DNA of 59,377 bases from Akkermansia muciniphila (GCA_945901795.1 CAMDLP010000015.1:1-59377); one strand, 5' to 3'; counted from the first letter of the stretch, positions 1 through 8,481 are shown. Made by a program: numbers and translations. Notes: generated from the sequence alone by a model not told the origin.

Positions 1-52
1 GTAGGACGAGGTGGTCGACAACGAGGGCGGATTTGGTCATAAGTGTTTCCAT
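1..52 (-). CDS. 5' end of an unidentified gene, cut by window edge
   Basis: An open frame enters the window edge on the minus strand, with possible ATG starts at 52 and 40 (METLMTKSALVVDHLVL). Only 13 to 17 residues are visible, so no family can be named. It follows the decayed toxin-antitoxin pair on the same strand. It may be a real gene start or a chance frame. Confidence 0.25.
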   Translation of the reverse strand, partial: METLMTKSALVVDHLVL

Positions 53-254
53 GGCAGGCTGAAACTGCCAAAACGGAGGCCAATGTCTAGTATTTTCTTA
101 AATCGCCAATGAACATCGACCATGGCTGATTTCCGGGCAACCGCCCTGATCGTTGGTGGAGCTCTTTGATCAATCACATGCCAAAGAAGCCGCGGTCTGT
201 ATGTAAGGGATCTTTTCTCAAATTTGAGGCACCTACCAAACCACCGGCACGGCG

Positions 255-395
255 TCAGTGGATCTCCCATGCGTTGGCGTGGCTGAACACCAAGCTGTTC
301 AAGGAATCGTTGATCGCCGCCTGCGCGGCAGCACTGAGTTTTTCCGGTTCCTGGGTGAGCCAGATGAAGGCGCACGTATCGAGCAGCAGCGTCAT
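255..395 (-). pseudogene. Truncated VapC-like PIN-domain toxin
   Basis: This 46-codon frame starts MTLLLDTCAFIWLTQEPEKL and ends in a stop after AWEIH. It matches the N-terminal third of PIN-domain VapC toxins, which are Mg-dependent RNases of about 130 residues. The first catalytic Asp (D6) and the following LLLDT/FIW pattern are present, but the remaining acidic residues are missing. The ATG lies 4 nt after the stop of the upstream antitoxin relic, the usual toxin-antitoxin spacing. The frame between the stop and position 52 shows no recognisable continuation, so the gene is a broken remnant. The family call is firm for such a short piece; loss of activity is inferred from the truncation. 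Confidence 0.7.
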
Positions 396-399
396 CGCC

Positions 400-654
400 T
401 CAAATCCCCCAATCCTTGAGTTCCTCCTCCGTCAGCGGCGCGAAGCAATCGTCCGCGTAGCGGACCGGCGCCGAGGTCAGCGTGCCGAGGTCAGCGTGCC
501 GACTTTGGGGCGATTGCCCGCAACCGGCTCGCAGCGGGTGATGCGTGCCACCGGGCGCTCATGATCCACCACCATCACTTCCTCCCCCTTGCCGATCAGA
601 GTGATCCAGTGGGCGAAATTATCGGCCGCTTGGTTCAAGCGTGACTTTGATCAT
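400..654 (-). pseudogene. Phd/MazE-like antitoxin broken by a frameshift and a 14-bp duplication
   Basis: The minus strand encodes an antitoxin of the Phd/YefM or MazE type in pieces. MIKVTLE starts at 654, but an extra C near 632 shifts it into an early stop. In the next frame the body is clear (for example GKGEEVMVVDHERPVARIT). A perfect 14-bp tandem duplication around 471-498 then shifts the frame again. Removing one copy restores a normal C-terminus ending FAPLTEEELKDWGI just before the vapC start. Two separate lesions show that the pair is no longer selected. The antitoxin would have bound the adjacent PIN toxin and repressed its own promoter. Confidence 0.7.
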
Positions 655-831
655 GGCGTGACCCTAGCTTCAAATCCGCTGGCTGGCAAGGCTGCCGGTG
701 TCGGTGGATTGCACGGTCTTCGTCCCGGTGACGACGGATCAACCGCCGCTTCCGCCGAGGGTTGAGGAAAATTGCGGGATAAGTGACTCAGTGGTTCAAA
801 AACCAAAATGGAGATCGCGCCGCTAAAGGGC

Positions 832-849
832 GCGTCAAGGTGTTGACGC
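832..849. promoter_or_regulatory. Perfect 7-bp inverted repeat upstream of grpE
   Basis: GCGTCAA, a 4-nt loop GGTG and TTGACGC form a perfect hairpin or operator-like palindrome 30 nt before the grpE start. It is not the CIRCE element (TTAGCACTC-N9-GAGTGCTAA). It could be a repressor site, an RNA hairpin in the leader, or cover a TTGACG -35 box at 843-848; no good -10 box was found at standard spacing. Confidence 0.35.
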
Positions 850-878
850 TGGCGCATTCATGACTACAGGTATCGCCC

Positions 879-1433
879 ATGCAAGCCGACAACGACCCGA
901 ACCAAGAGCATGAAACGTCGGCGCCCGCCGCCGATGTGGAGGTGACTCAAGCCGATCCCGCTCCCGCCCTCGACCCTTGGGAAGAGCTCGAAGCCGAGGC
1001 CGCCAAGTGGAAGGAAATTTCCCTGCGGACCGCTGCCGAGATGGAAAACCTCCGCAAGCGCACCACCCGCGAGCGCGAGGACGCCATCCGTTACGCCAAC
1101 CAGCGCCTGCTCGAGGAGCTCATTCCCGTCATCGACAATTTCGAAATGGGCATGCAGGCCGCCGCGCAGGACACGAAGTCGATGATCTACATCGGCATGG
1201 ACATGGTCCGTCGCCAGCTCAACGAATTCCTCGCCTCGCAAGGCGTCGAGGAAATCCCGACGAGCGGCCAGTTTGACCCGAACCTCCACGATGCCGTGGC
1301 CCAGGAGGACTGTTCCGCCGGCGAGGAAGGCCGGATTCTCAAAGTCACCCGCCGCGGGTTCCGCCTGCGCGACCGCTTGCTGCGCCCCGCCAGCGTCGTC
1401 GTTTCCAAGGTTCCAACTCCGGCAGAATAAAGC
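879..1433 (+). CDS. grpE: Nucleotide exchange factor GrpE
   Basis: GrpE releases ADP from DnaK and so drives the Hsp70 folding cycle in the cytoplasm. The 183-residue product has an acidic, Ala/Pro-rich N-terminus (about 1-30), a long coiled-coil helix (about 32-100, including the family pattern [16 protein letters not shown]) and the C-terminal beta domain (about 115-178) with [13 protein letters not shown]. Length is normal. The ATG at 879 is followed by a fully family-like protein. dnaJ starts right after its stop, so the two form an operon; dnaK is not in the window. Confidence 0.95.
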
Positions 1434-1435
1434 CA

Positions 1436-2563
1436 ATGTCCGAGAAGCGCTGTTATTACGAAATCCTTGAAGTCACCCGCGAGGCCGGTGCCGACGTCAT
1501 CAAGAAATCCTACCGCAAGCTCGCGGTGAAGTTCCACCCGGACAAAAACCCCGGCGACCACACCGCCGAGGACAAGTTCAAGGAACTCGGCGAAGCCTAC
1601 GAAGCCCTCAGCGACGCCGACAAGCGCGCCGCTTACGACCGCTACGGCCACGCCGCTTTCAACGGCGGTGGCGGACGCCCGAGCGGCGGCGGATTCCATG
1701 ACGCCGCGGATATTTTCTCCCAGGTCTTCGGCGGCGGCTTCGAGGAATTTTTCGGCGGCGGCGGATCGCGTCGCGGCTCGGGAAAACAAAAAGGCAGCGA
1801 CCTCCGCTACGACTTGGAAATTTCCCTCGAAGAAGCCGCCCGTGGTGTCGAGAAGGAGCTCGAAATCGAGCGCTACGTGCCTTGTGAACCCTGCGGCGCG
1901 AAAGGCACCAAAGGTTCCGGCGGCATCAAAGCCTGCTCGACTTGCGGCGGCCGCGGCGTCGTTGCGCGCCAAGCTGGCATTTTCATCCAGCAAACGACCT
2001 GCCCGGAATGCCGCGGTGCCGGTGAAACGATTTCCGACCCCTGCACCAGTTGCAAAGGTGACGGCCGCATCCAACGCGACAGCCGCATCAAGCTCCGCAT
2101 CCCGGCGGGCGTCGATACCGGCACCCGCCTCCGTTCCTCCGGAAATGGCGACGCCGGCGTCCGCGGCGGCGCGGCGGGCGATCTCTACGTTTTTCTCCAC
2201 GTCCGCGATCACGACGTTTTCGAGCGCGACGACTCGGACCTCTTCTGCTCGGTGCCGCTGCCCTTCTCGGTCGCGGCGCTCGGCGGCGAGCTCAAGGTCC
2301 CGTCGCTCGACGGCCAATCCTCGATCAAAATCCCGGTCGGCACCCAGGGCGGCACCGTTTTCCGGCTCCGCGAAAAAGGTATGCCCTCGCTCTCCAGCGG
2401 CCGCCGCGGCGACTTGAATGTCACCGTGCAAGTCGAAGTCCCCACCAAGCTCAGCAGCGAGCAACAGGAAAAACTCCGCGCGTTCTCCGAGTCCATCGGC
2501 GAGCACAACTCGCCGATGCAGGAAGGCTTCTTCAAGAAGGCGAAGCGGTTTTTCGACCTATGA
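1436..2563 (+). CDS. dnaJ: Chaperone DnaJ (type I Hsp40)
   Basis: DnaJ delivers unfolded clients to DnaK and stimulates its ATPase. The 375-residue protein has an N-terminal J domain with HPD at residues 34-36, a Gly/Phe-rich linker (about 75-120), four zinc-binding CxxCxGxG repeats ([32 protein letters not shown]; about 135-205) and the C-terminal substrate-binding and dimerisation domains. This is the full type I layout. It lies immediately downstream of grpE and is almost certainly co-transcribed with it; rsmE follows after 31 nt. Confidence 0.96.
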   Translation: MSEKRCYYEILEVTREAGADVIKKSYRKLAVKFHPDKNPGDHTAEDKFKELGEAYEALSDADKRAAYDRYGHAAFNGGGGRPSGGGFHDAADIFSQVFGGGFEEFFGGGGSRRGSGKQKGSDLRYDLEISLEEAARGVEKELEIERYVPCEPCGAKGTKGSGGIKACSTCGGRGVVARQAGIFIQQTTCPECRGAGETISDPCTSCKGDGRIQRDSRIKLRIPAGVDTGTRLRSSGNGDAGVRGGAAGDLYVFLHVRDHDVFERDDSDLFCSVPLPFSVAALGGELKVPSLDGQSSIKIPVGTQGGTVFRLREKGMPSLSSGRRGDLNVTVQVEVPTKLSSEQQEKLRAFSESIGEHNSPMQEGFFKKAKRFFDL

Positions 2564-2594
2564 TTCCATAGGTCGCATAGGTCCCATCAGTCTC

Positions 2595-3317
2595 ATGGCC
2601 CGCTTCTACCTACCGCCTGATTCCTGGCAGGAAAACCCCGCCCTCACCGGCGATGAAGCCCGCCATCTCGCGCAAGTCCTCCGGATGAAGCCCGGCGACC
2701 CGGTCATCGTCTTCGATGGCCACGGCCGCCGCGCTTCCGCGGAAATCCTCTCCATTTCCCGCGACCGCGTGCCGCTGAAGCTGGGAGAAATCGTACCCTC
2801 CCGCGCGCCCCTGCCCGCCATCACCTTGGCGCAGGCGATCCCGAAAGGGAAAAACATGGACCTCATCGTCCAGAAATCCGTCGAGCTCGGCGTCGCCGCC
2901 ATCCAGCCGCTCGTTACCCGCAACACCGTCGTCCAGCCCGGCGACGGCAAGTCCGAGAAATGGCGGCGCAACGCCCTTGAAGCCTGCAAACAATGCGGCC
3001 AAGACACGCTGCCCGTAATCGCCGAGCCGCTCGCCTTCGACCGCTGGATCGCGACCCAAGCCGAAGCTCCCGGCCTGAAACTCATCGCCTCGCTGGCCCC
3101 CGGAGCTCGTCCGTTGCGGACGGTTTTGCGGGGAAATCCGGCCACCACCGCCGCCACTTTGCTCGTCGGTCCGGAAGGGGATTTCTCCGCCGAGGAAACC
3201 ACCGCCGCGCTCGCCGCCGGGTTTCTGCCGGTCTCGTTAGGCTCCATCGTCCTTCGCGTCGAGACCGCTACGCTTTTTTGTCTTTCCGCCCTGCGCTACG
3301 AATTCGACGAGGCCTAG
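2595..3317 (+). CDS. rsmE: 16S rRNA (uracil-1498-N3)-methyltransferase RsmE
   Basis: RsmE methylates N3 of U1498 in 16S rRNA using S-adenosylmethionine and belongs to the SPOUT superfamily with a trefoil-knot active site. The 240-residue product starts MARFYLPPDSW, carries the N-terminal PUA-like region (ALTGDEARHLAQVLRMKPGD) and the C-terminal knot motifs LLVGPEGDFS and LGSIVLRVETA. The frame is open further upstream into dnaJ, but ATG 2595 gives the normal family start. A short direct repeat (CATAGGTC twice) lies in the gap after dnaJ. dnaJ-rsmE linkage is seen in several phyla. Confidence 0.95.
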   Translation: MARFYLPPDSWQENPALTGDEARHLAQVLRMKPGDPVIVFDGHGRRASAEILSISRDRVPLKLGEIVPSRAPLPAITLAQAIPKGKNMDLIVQKSVELGVAAIQPLVTRNTVVQPGDGKSEKWRRNALEACKQCGQDTLPVIAEPLAFDRWIATQAEAPGLKLIASLAPGARPLRTVLRGNPATTAATLLVGPEGDFSAEETTAALAAGFLPVSLGSIVLRVETATLFCLSALRYEFDEA

Positions 3318-3370
3318 CCTCCGGCGTGGGGATGCCTCTCCAATCGCATGCGCGCGGAAAAACAGAGGAA

Positions 3371-3454
3371 GACAGAATCATTTTCTGACAGAATCATGGA
3401 GATCACCGGAGATGGAGATTCTGACAAATGATCCTGTCCAAAAATGGTTCTGTC
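3371..3454. repeat. 27-bp imperfect inverted repeat between convergent genes
   Basis: Two copies of GACAGAATCAT (3371-3381 and 3387-3397) face two near-perfect reverse copies (3428-3438 and 3444-3454). Together they make a 27-bp stem with 23 matches and a 30-nt loop. It sits between the ends of rsmE (+) and mazG (-). It may act as a bidirectional terminator or be a small dispersed palindromic element; no open gene is present in 3318-3491. Confidence 0.6.
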
Positions 3455-3491
3455 GAAACCCATCGCTACCGATGTTCCGCGTGAACCGGCT

Positions 3492-4295
3492 TCAACAAGT
3501 CTTGGCGGCCTCCCACGCGGCTTCCATCTGCGCGGCGGTCGCGGCTTCCAGTGTTAGGCCGGCGGACTTGAGGTCGCGTTCCATCTCGCCGAAGCGCTTT
3601 TCAAACTTGGTGTTCGCCGCAGCCATCAGGATCTCGGGATCGATTTTCCGGAAGCGGGCGAGGTTCACTACCGAGAATAACAGATCACCCAGTTCCTCGG
3701 AGACCGCTTCGAAATCCTGCTCGTCCATGGCGGCTTGCAGTTCATCGAGTTCCTCGCGGATTTTCGCGAGCACGCCGTATTCCTCCGGCCAGTCGAAGCC
3801 GACTTTCGCGGCTTTCTTCTGCAGCTTGGCGGCGCGGATCAAGCCGGGCAGGCCTTTGCCGACGCCGTGCAGATAGGGTTTCTCCTCGTCGCCTTTTTCC
3901 GCGCGCTTGATCTCGTCCCACTGCTGGAGCACGCCGTCGGTGGTCGCCACCTCGCTCTCGCCGAAGACGTGCGGGTGGCGGCGCACCAGCTTTTCGCTGA
4001 TCCCGCGGGCCACGTCGTCGAGCGTGAATCGACCCGCTCCCTCGGCGATCTCACTGTGGAAAACGACCTGCAACAACAAATCTCCCAGCTCTTCCTTCAA
4101 ATGCTCGTGATCGCCGCGCTGGATCGTGTCCACCGTTTCGTAGGCCTCTTCGATTAGATTCGGGACGATGGATTCGTGCGTTTGCTCGGCATCCCACGGG
4201 CAGCCGCCGGGCGCGCGCAGGCGGTGCATGATGGCGCGCAGCCGGGCGAGTTGTTGCCCGGCGTCCGGGGATTCGATCATTTCCGCGTCGGTCAT
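3492..4295 (-). CDS. mazG: Nucleoside triphosphate pyrophosphohydrolase MazG
   Basis: MazG hydrolyses NTPs and dNTPs to monophosphates and pyrophosphate, cleaning nucleotide pools. The 267-residue protein has the two-domain layout of the long MazG form. The N-terminal motif CPWDAEQTHESI is followed by the metal-binding helices LIEEAYETVD and LKEELGDLLLQVVFH, and the second domain has a degenerate copy (IREELDELQAA, VSEELGDLLFSVVN). It starts 2 nt after the stop of the rhomboid gene, so both are translated from one transcript. Confidence 0.93.
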   Translation of the reverse strand: MTDAEMIESPDAGQQLARLRAIMHRLRAPGGCPWDAEQTHESIVPNLIEEAYETVDTIQRGDHEHLKEELGDLLLQVVFHSEIAEGAGRFTLDDVARGISEKLVRRHPHVFGESEVATTDGVLQQWDEIKRAEKGDEEKPYLHGVGKGLPGLIRAAKLQKKAAKVGFDWPEEYGVLAKIREELDELQAAMDEQDFEAVSEELGDLLFSVVNLARFRKIDPEILMAAANTKFEKRFGEMERDLKSAGLTLEAATAAQMEAAWEAAKTC

Positions 4296-4297
4296 TG

Positions 4298-5149
4298 TCA
4301 GGATTTTTTGGAGCTCGAAGCTTTCTGGAGAAACTCCCGCTCTTCCGCGGTGAGGCTTTGGAAACCCTCGCGGGAAATCTTGTCCAGGATCACATCCACG
4401 GCGGAATCCTGCTCCATTTCCAGCGTCGTGCGCGGCCGCAGTTTCGGCAGTGGGCGGGGGCCGGATCGTGCGGGCCGGATGATGTCATTTCCGCCGCCTA
4501 GCAGTTGCGGAAAGCGCATCAGGAAGTAGCCGAGGATCGCGCCGCCGAGATGGCCCGCCTCGCCGCCTTCGTTGCCGCCCATTTTCAACAAGATCGCCCC
4601 GCCGGAAATCGCCATCAGCGCGATCGCGAGCTGCCGCATCGACAGTTCGATGGGCGGGAAAAGCAGCGCCACCCGCAAGTTCGGGGCGAGCACCGCCACG
4701 CCGATGAGAATCCCGTAAATCCCGGCGGACGCGCCTACTAACGGCGTTTGAAAACGATCACCCAGCAATCCGACAAACACCAGCAGCGTGAAAAAAACCG
4801 CGCCCGCGACGCCGCAGAGCAGATAGTAAATCAAGAATTTTTCCGCCCCCCACCAGCGCTCCAGGAATGGACCGAAAAAGAAAATCCCCATGCAGTTGAA
4901 AAAAACGTGCCCCAGGCTGCCGTGGAGGAACTGGAACGTCACGAACTCCCAGACCCGGAACTCGAACACCGCGGACTGGATCGTGAAGGCCCCGAAGTTC
5001 CGCAGTGGATGATTCATCAGGAAAAGATCCAGGAAATAGATCCCGAGATTCACGAGCAGCAGCCACTTCACCACAGGCGTGACTTGCGAAAAAAAGCCGC
5101 CGCTCCCGCGCCTGTCGTTCCGGTGATAATCTCTGTCCGCGATGCCCAT
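4298..5149 (-). CDS. Rhomboid-family intramembrane serine protease
   Basis: Rhomboids cut transmembrane proteins within the bilayer. This 283-residue protein has about six membrane helices between residues 25 and 215. The catalytic serine motif GASAGIYG (S141) and the partner histidine in EAGHLGG (H200) are both present, as is the L1-loop region with the FLHGSLGHVFFN helix. A cytoplasmic C-terminal tail of about 65 residues is charged. It is the upstream gene of a two-gene unit with mazG. The substrate is unknown. Confidence 0.9.
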   Translation of the reverse strand: MGIADRDYHRNDRRGSGGFFSQVTPVVKWLLLVNLGIYFLDLFLMNHPLRNFGAFTIQSAVFEFRVWEFVTFQFLHGSLGHVFFNCMGIFFFGPFLERWWGAEKFLIYYLLCGVAGAVFFTLLVFVGLLGDRFQTPLVGASAGIYGILIGVAVLAPNLRVALLFPPIELSMRQLAIALMAISGGAILLKMGGNEGGEAGHLGGAILGYFLMRFPQLLGGGNDIIRPARSGPRPLPKLRPRTTLEMEQDSAVDVILDKISREGFQSLTAEEREFLQKASSSKKS

Positions 5150-5291
5150 CTGCCCGATGAGTTATCACGGCACCGGGCCGACCGCAAGGGCGGGTGGAGA
5201 TACCGGCCGTGCGCCCGCGAAAAAAATCAGATTTTTTGAAACAAACGGGGCGTCGCGCGCGTTTCTGATAATGTCGGTGCATTCGATTTAC

Positions 5292-5339
5292 GGGCGGCCG
5301 CCGCTCCGCGTCATTCGCGGCTCGGAGCGACGGCGGCCC
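5292..5339. repeat. GC-rich imperfect hairpin upstream of the rhomboid gene
   Basis: A 17-bp arm (5292-5308) is complementary to 5323-5339 at 15 of 17 positions with a 14-nt loop. It lies in the 273-bp gap between the rhomboid start and the small Tat-peptide gene, both on the minus strand. It could be a leader structure, a REP-like element or part of a terminator. No gene is seen in 5150-5422. Confidence 0.45.
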
Positions 5340-5354
5340 ATCATTCTTCAAGGG

Positions 5355-5384
5355 AAATCCCGGCCGGAAACGTCCGGGATTTTT
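5355..5384. terminator. Probable intrinsic terminator
   Basis: AAATCCCGG (5355-5363) pairs with CCGGGATTT (5374-5382) around a 10-nt loop, followed by more T residues on the plus strand. It stands about 40 nt after the stop of the minus-strand small peptide gene ending at 5423, so it can end that transcript and shield the rhomboid gene. The T tract is better on the plus strand. Confidence 0.5.
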
Positions 5385-5422
5385 CATGCCCGGGGAGGCT
5401 CCCGATTCGGGCGGGGCGGGGA

Positions 5423-5614
5423 CTATTCTTCGTGTTCCCCGCCGGAATGTAGGTGCTGGTGCTCTCCCGCCGCGCGCGTGCCCATCGCCTGATGGATAAC
5501 AGGGCTGCCGGTTTCGGCATGGATGGTTTCCGGCAAACACGCTGCGGCGGCGAGCGCTCCGGTGCAGCGCGTGACAAAGGTCCGGCGGGTGACGAAATCG
5601 GAAGGGCGTTTCAT
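5423..5614 (-). CDS. Small Tat-exported histidine-rich peptide
   Basis: A 63-residue product with a twin-arginine type signal: RRTFV at residues 10-14, then the hydrophobic CTGALAAAACLP and a likely cleavage site near IHAE. The remaining 30 residues are His- and Glu-rich (GEHQHLHSGGEHEE), as in small metal-binding peptides. I recognise no named family. A hairpin terminator follows the stop. The signal-like N-terminus makes a real gene likely, but a remnant of a longer Tat substrate cannot be excluded. Confidence 0.5.
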   Translation of the reverse strand: MKRPSDFVTRRTFVTRCTGALAAAACLPETIHAETGSPVIHQAMGTRAAGEHQHLHSGGEHEE

Positions 5615-5632
5615 GAGCGTTCTGACTAAGGC

Positions 5633-5794
5633 TCAAGCCGGGCCGATCTTAGATTTTTTCCAGCGGCTCTCCGATACGGTGGCGTCCGAATCGTTGATGG
5701 CAACTTGTATCAGTTCCGCTCGTTTGACTTCCCGTATTTTCGGGTCGACATCAAACCGCTTGCAGGCCCGAATTGCCCGGAACTCCGATTGCAT
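5633..5794 (-). CDS. Possible 53-residue hypothetical protein
   Basis: This minus-strand frame starts MQSEFRAIRACKRFDVDPKI and ends KKSKIGPA. It stands 18 nt upstream of the Tat-peptide gene and could share its transcript. Codon use includes ATA, which is rare in neighbouring genes. No family is recognised and it may be non-coding leader sequence of the divergent glycosidase gene. Confidence 0.2.
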   Translation of the reverse strand: MQSEFRAIRACKRFDVDPKIREVKRAELIQVAINDSDATVSESRWKKSKIGPA

Positions 5795-5800
5795 CAATGT

Positions 5801-8353
5801 ATGAATTTAAAAGCCGTGTTTCAGCACCTCCAAACCCATCCGTCAGGCACGAATTCCGATCCTTGCATTGATTTGCCCAGAGGCGGGCGTTCGAAAGGCT
5901 GTCTCTTTTTAGGTTTTCTATCATCCTTGGTCTTGTTCTCGACCCTGACCGGGAACATCTCCGCAGCGGAGGAAATCAGGCTTTCCTCCCTCGATCTGGG
6001 CCACGTGCTGCAGGGCAGCGGCAAACCGGGTGTGGACCGTTCGTCGAACGGCAAGCCGCTGCGCATCGCCGGGCGGGAATACAGCCATGGATTCGGCACC
6101 TGCTCGCCGAGCACGCTGCACCTCGACTTGCAGGGAGGCTGCGTTCGCTTCAACGCCCAGGTCGGCATCAATGACGACGGCCCGGCCATCAGGAAAAACG
6201 GCAGCGGCGAGTTCATCATCGAGGGCGACGGCAAAGTCCTTTGGTCCAGCCCGCTGATGCGCGGCGGGATGGCGGCACAGGCGGTCGATCTCGACCTCTC
6301 CGGCGTGAAAATGCTGGCGCTGAGGGTCACCGATGGCTTTGACGATACCAAGAATGACGAAGCGGTCTGGGCGGAAGCGACCTTCAAGGTGACAGGAAGC
6401 AAACCACAAACCATCGCCGCGCCTGTGACTCCTCCGCGCTGGGTTCTCGGCAAGGATCTAACCACCGAATGGCGGGTGCCCCAGGACAAGCGCCTGCCGC
6501 ATGCGGATTTCATCGAACAGGGCGGGCTGCACGTCGGCCAGGTGGTTCGCTACCGGGTGGATGCCCAAAAAGCCCTGTCGATGCGGCGCAGCGTGATCTG
6601 GCCCGGCTTGCGCAAAGGGAAAAACGGCATGTTTGACGGAGTCATCAAGCACTACGATTCACAGGAAGCCGAACCTGCCATCAGCATCGACGGCTCCCCG
6701 CTCGGCGCCATCACCGTGGAGCGGGTGCTGCTCGACGGCACTCTAACCATCCAAGGCCGGGCCGACCGAGACCTGGCAATCACCCGTTGCGCCTTCCCCA
6801 GCCCGACCTTGCCGACGGCCGTGGACCGCTGGACCCTGCGCAACACCGGCAAGGTGCCGCGCACGGTGGCGGTGGCCCCGCTGGCGCTCCGCTATCAGAT
6901 TGAGGGGCCTTATGGACTCAACGTCACGGAGGTCACTTGCACCGCGCCCGCCTCCACCGTGCTGGCCCCGGGCAAGGAGATGGTCTTTGCCGTGCTTTTT
7001 GGCGGCCGGCTGGACAGCGAGCCCGCGGGAAAAATCGACATCGCCACCGAGGAGGACGCGCGGCGTGACTATGTCGCGAGTCTTCAGCGCGACCTCCGCT
7101 TGGAAACACCCGAACCGGAACTGGATCTCGCCTTCGCCTTCTGCAAACTGCGCGTCGCCGAGGCGATCAACGCCACCCGCGGCGGCATGATGCTCGCTCC
7201 CGGCGGGCTGGCCTATTACGCCGCGGTCTGGTGCAACGATAACGTGGAATATGCCGGACCGTTTTTCCCCTTCCTCGGAGATCACAACGGCAATCAGGCC
7301 TCGCTCGACACCTACCGGTTATTCCAGAAGCACATGACGCCGGAATTCAAGCCGGTTCCTCCCTCGCTCTACGCCGAAGGGATCAGCATCGCCCGCACCG
7401 GCGGCGACCGCGGCGACGCGGCGATGTATGCCTACGGCTGCGCCCGCTTCTGCCTGGCCCGCGGCGACAAGGCCATCGCCAAGGAGCTCTGGCCCGCCAT
7501 CGTCTGGTGCTTGGAATACTCGCGCCGCCAGACCACCGCCGACGGCGTGATCGCATCCGACAGCGATGAACTGGAAGGCCGCCTTCCAACGGGCAAGGCC
7601 AACCTGTCAACTTCCTCGCTCTATTACGGCGGACTGCGGGCGGCAGCGGACCTCGGCCGGGCTCTGGGAATGGAGACGGAAGCAAATGCCTACGACCAGC
7701 AGGCGGACGTCATGGCCAAGGCGATCGACAAATATTTCGGCTCCACCGTCGAGGGTTTCCCCACCTATCGGTATTACGCTGGCAACGACGTGCTGCGCTC
7801 ATGGATCTGCCTGCCACTGTGCATGGGGCTGACGGACCGGCGCGACGGCACTATCGCCGCCTTGTTCTCGCCGCGGCTTTGGACATCCGACGGTCTCGCC
7901 TCCCAAGCAGGAGACCTGGCCTTCTGGGACCGCTCGACGCTCTACGGCCTGCGCGGCGTCCTGCAGGCTGGGGAAACCACCACCGGGCTGCGCTACCTTT
8001 CAGCCTACACCCACCGACGTCTGTTGGGCGATCACGTGCCCTACCCCGTCGAGGCCTGGCCTGAGGGCGACCAGCGCCACCTGTCATCGGAGAGCGGGCT
8101 GTATTGCCGGATCTTCACCGAGGGCCTGTTCGGCCTCCGTCCCACCGGGCTTGATCGCTTCAGCTGCACGCCGCGTCTGCCAGAAGGCTGGCCGCGCATG
8201 GCGCTGCGCTCGGTGAGGGCCTTCGGTCGTAACTTCGACGTGGTGGTGGAGCGCCTTGGCCAAAAACAGCACCTAACCATCATCCAGGATGGACGCACCG
8301 TCGCCGAGCACGATCTCGCAAACGGGGCGTCCGCCGAGATCCATCTGCACTGA
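5801..8353 (+). CDS. Secreted NPCBM-domain glycoside hydrolase (six-hairpin type)
   Basis: The protein (850 residues from ATG 5801) has a late hydrophobic signal segment at about 34-50 with cleavage near SAAEE. Residues about 57-198 form an NPCBM (novel putative carbohydrate-binding) domain, with the family pattern REYSHGFGTCSPS. After a beta-sandwich linker (about 200-440) comes a region typical of alpha/alpha six-hairpin glycosidases, with conserved stretches YYAAVWCNDN, EGISIARTGGDRGDAAM and a C-terminal beta domain. The exact GH family and substrate cannot be fixed by eye. The frame is open 32 codons further upstream, but the later ATG gives a more plausible signal peptide. It stands alone. 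Confidence 0.75.
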   Translation: MNLKAVFQHLQTHPSGTNSDPCIDLPRGGRSKGCLFLGFLSSLVLFSTLTGNISAAEEIRLSSLDLGHVLQGSGKPGVDRSSNGKPLRIAGREYSHGFGTCSPSTLHLDLQGGCVRFNAQVGINDDGPAIRKNGSGEFIIEGDGKVLWSSPLMRGGMAAQAVDLDLSGVKMLALRVTDGFDDTKNDEAVWAEATFKVTGSKPQTIAAPVTPPRWVLGKDLTTEWRVPQDKRLPHADFIEQGGLHVGQVVRYRVDAQKALSMRRSVIWPGLRKGKNGMFDGVIKHYDSQEAEPAISIDGSPLGAITVERVLLDGTLTIQGRADRDLAITRCAFPSPTLPTAVDRWTLRNTGKVPRTVAVAPLALRYQIEGPYGLNVTEVTCTAPASTVLAPGKEMVFAVLFGGRLDSEPAGKIDIATEEDARRDYVASLQRDLRLETPEPELDLAFAFCKLRVAEAINATRGGMMLAPGGLAYYAAVWCNDNVEYAGPFFPFLGDHNGNQASLDTYRLFQKHMTPEFKPVPPSLYAEGISIARTGGDRGDAAMYAYGCARFCLARGDKAIAKELWPAIVWCLEYSRRQTTADGVIASDSDELEGRLPTGKANLSTSSLYYGGLRAAADLGRALGMETEANAYDQQADVMAKAIDKYFGSTVEGFPTYRYYAGNDVLRSWICLPLCMGLTDRRDGTIAALFSPRLWTSDGLASQAGDLAFWDRSTLYGLRGVLQAGETTTGLRYLSAYTHRRLLGDHVPYPVEAWPEGDQRHLSSESGLYCRIFTEGLFGLRPTGLDRFSCTPRLPEGWPRMALRSVRAFGRNFDVVVERLGQKQHLTIIQDGRTVAEHDLANGASAEIHLH

Positions 8354-8462
8354 TCGTGGCGCATGAGGCGAAGAAATTTGCCCGCCGCCTTCGAGGATCT
8401 CTGCGATCTGCCCGACAGCCTGCTCGGCCTGATGCTGCTCGACGCGCTCCCCTCCGATGATG

Positions 8463-8481
8463 AAGAACAGGCAAGAATGCC
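8463..8481. repeat. REP-like dispersed repeat, copy 1
   Basis: AAGAACAGGCAAGAATGCC matches 27682-27700 at 18 of 19 positions. Its core (CAGGCA-AGA-ATGCCTG here) is palindromic. It is in the 206-bp gap between the glycosidase and the beta-CASP gene, where I see no other feature. Confidence 0.5.

Noticed and set aside
1187-2506. 439-codon minus-strand frame opposite grpE-dnaJ
   Set aside because: Ala/Gly/Glu-rich composition typical of antisense frames in GC-rich DNA; grpE and dnaJ on the plus strand explain the region fully.
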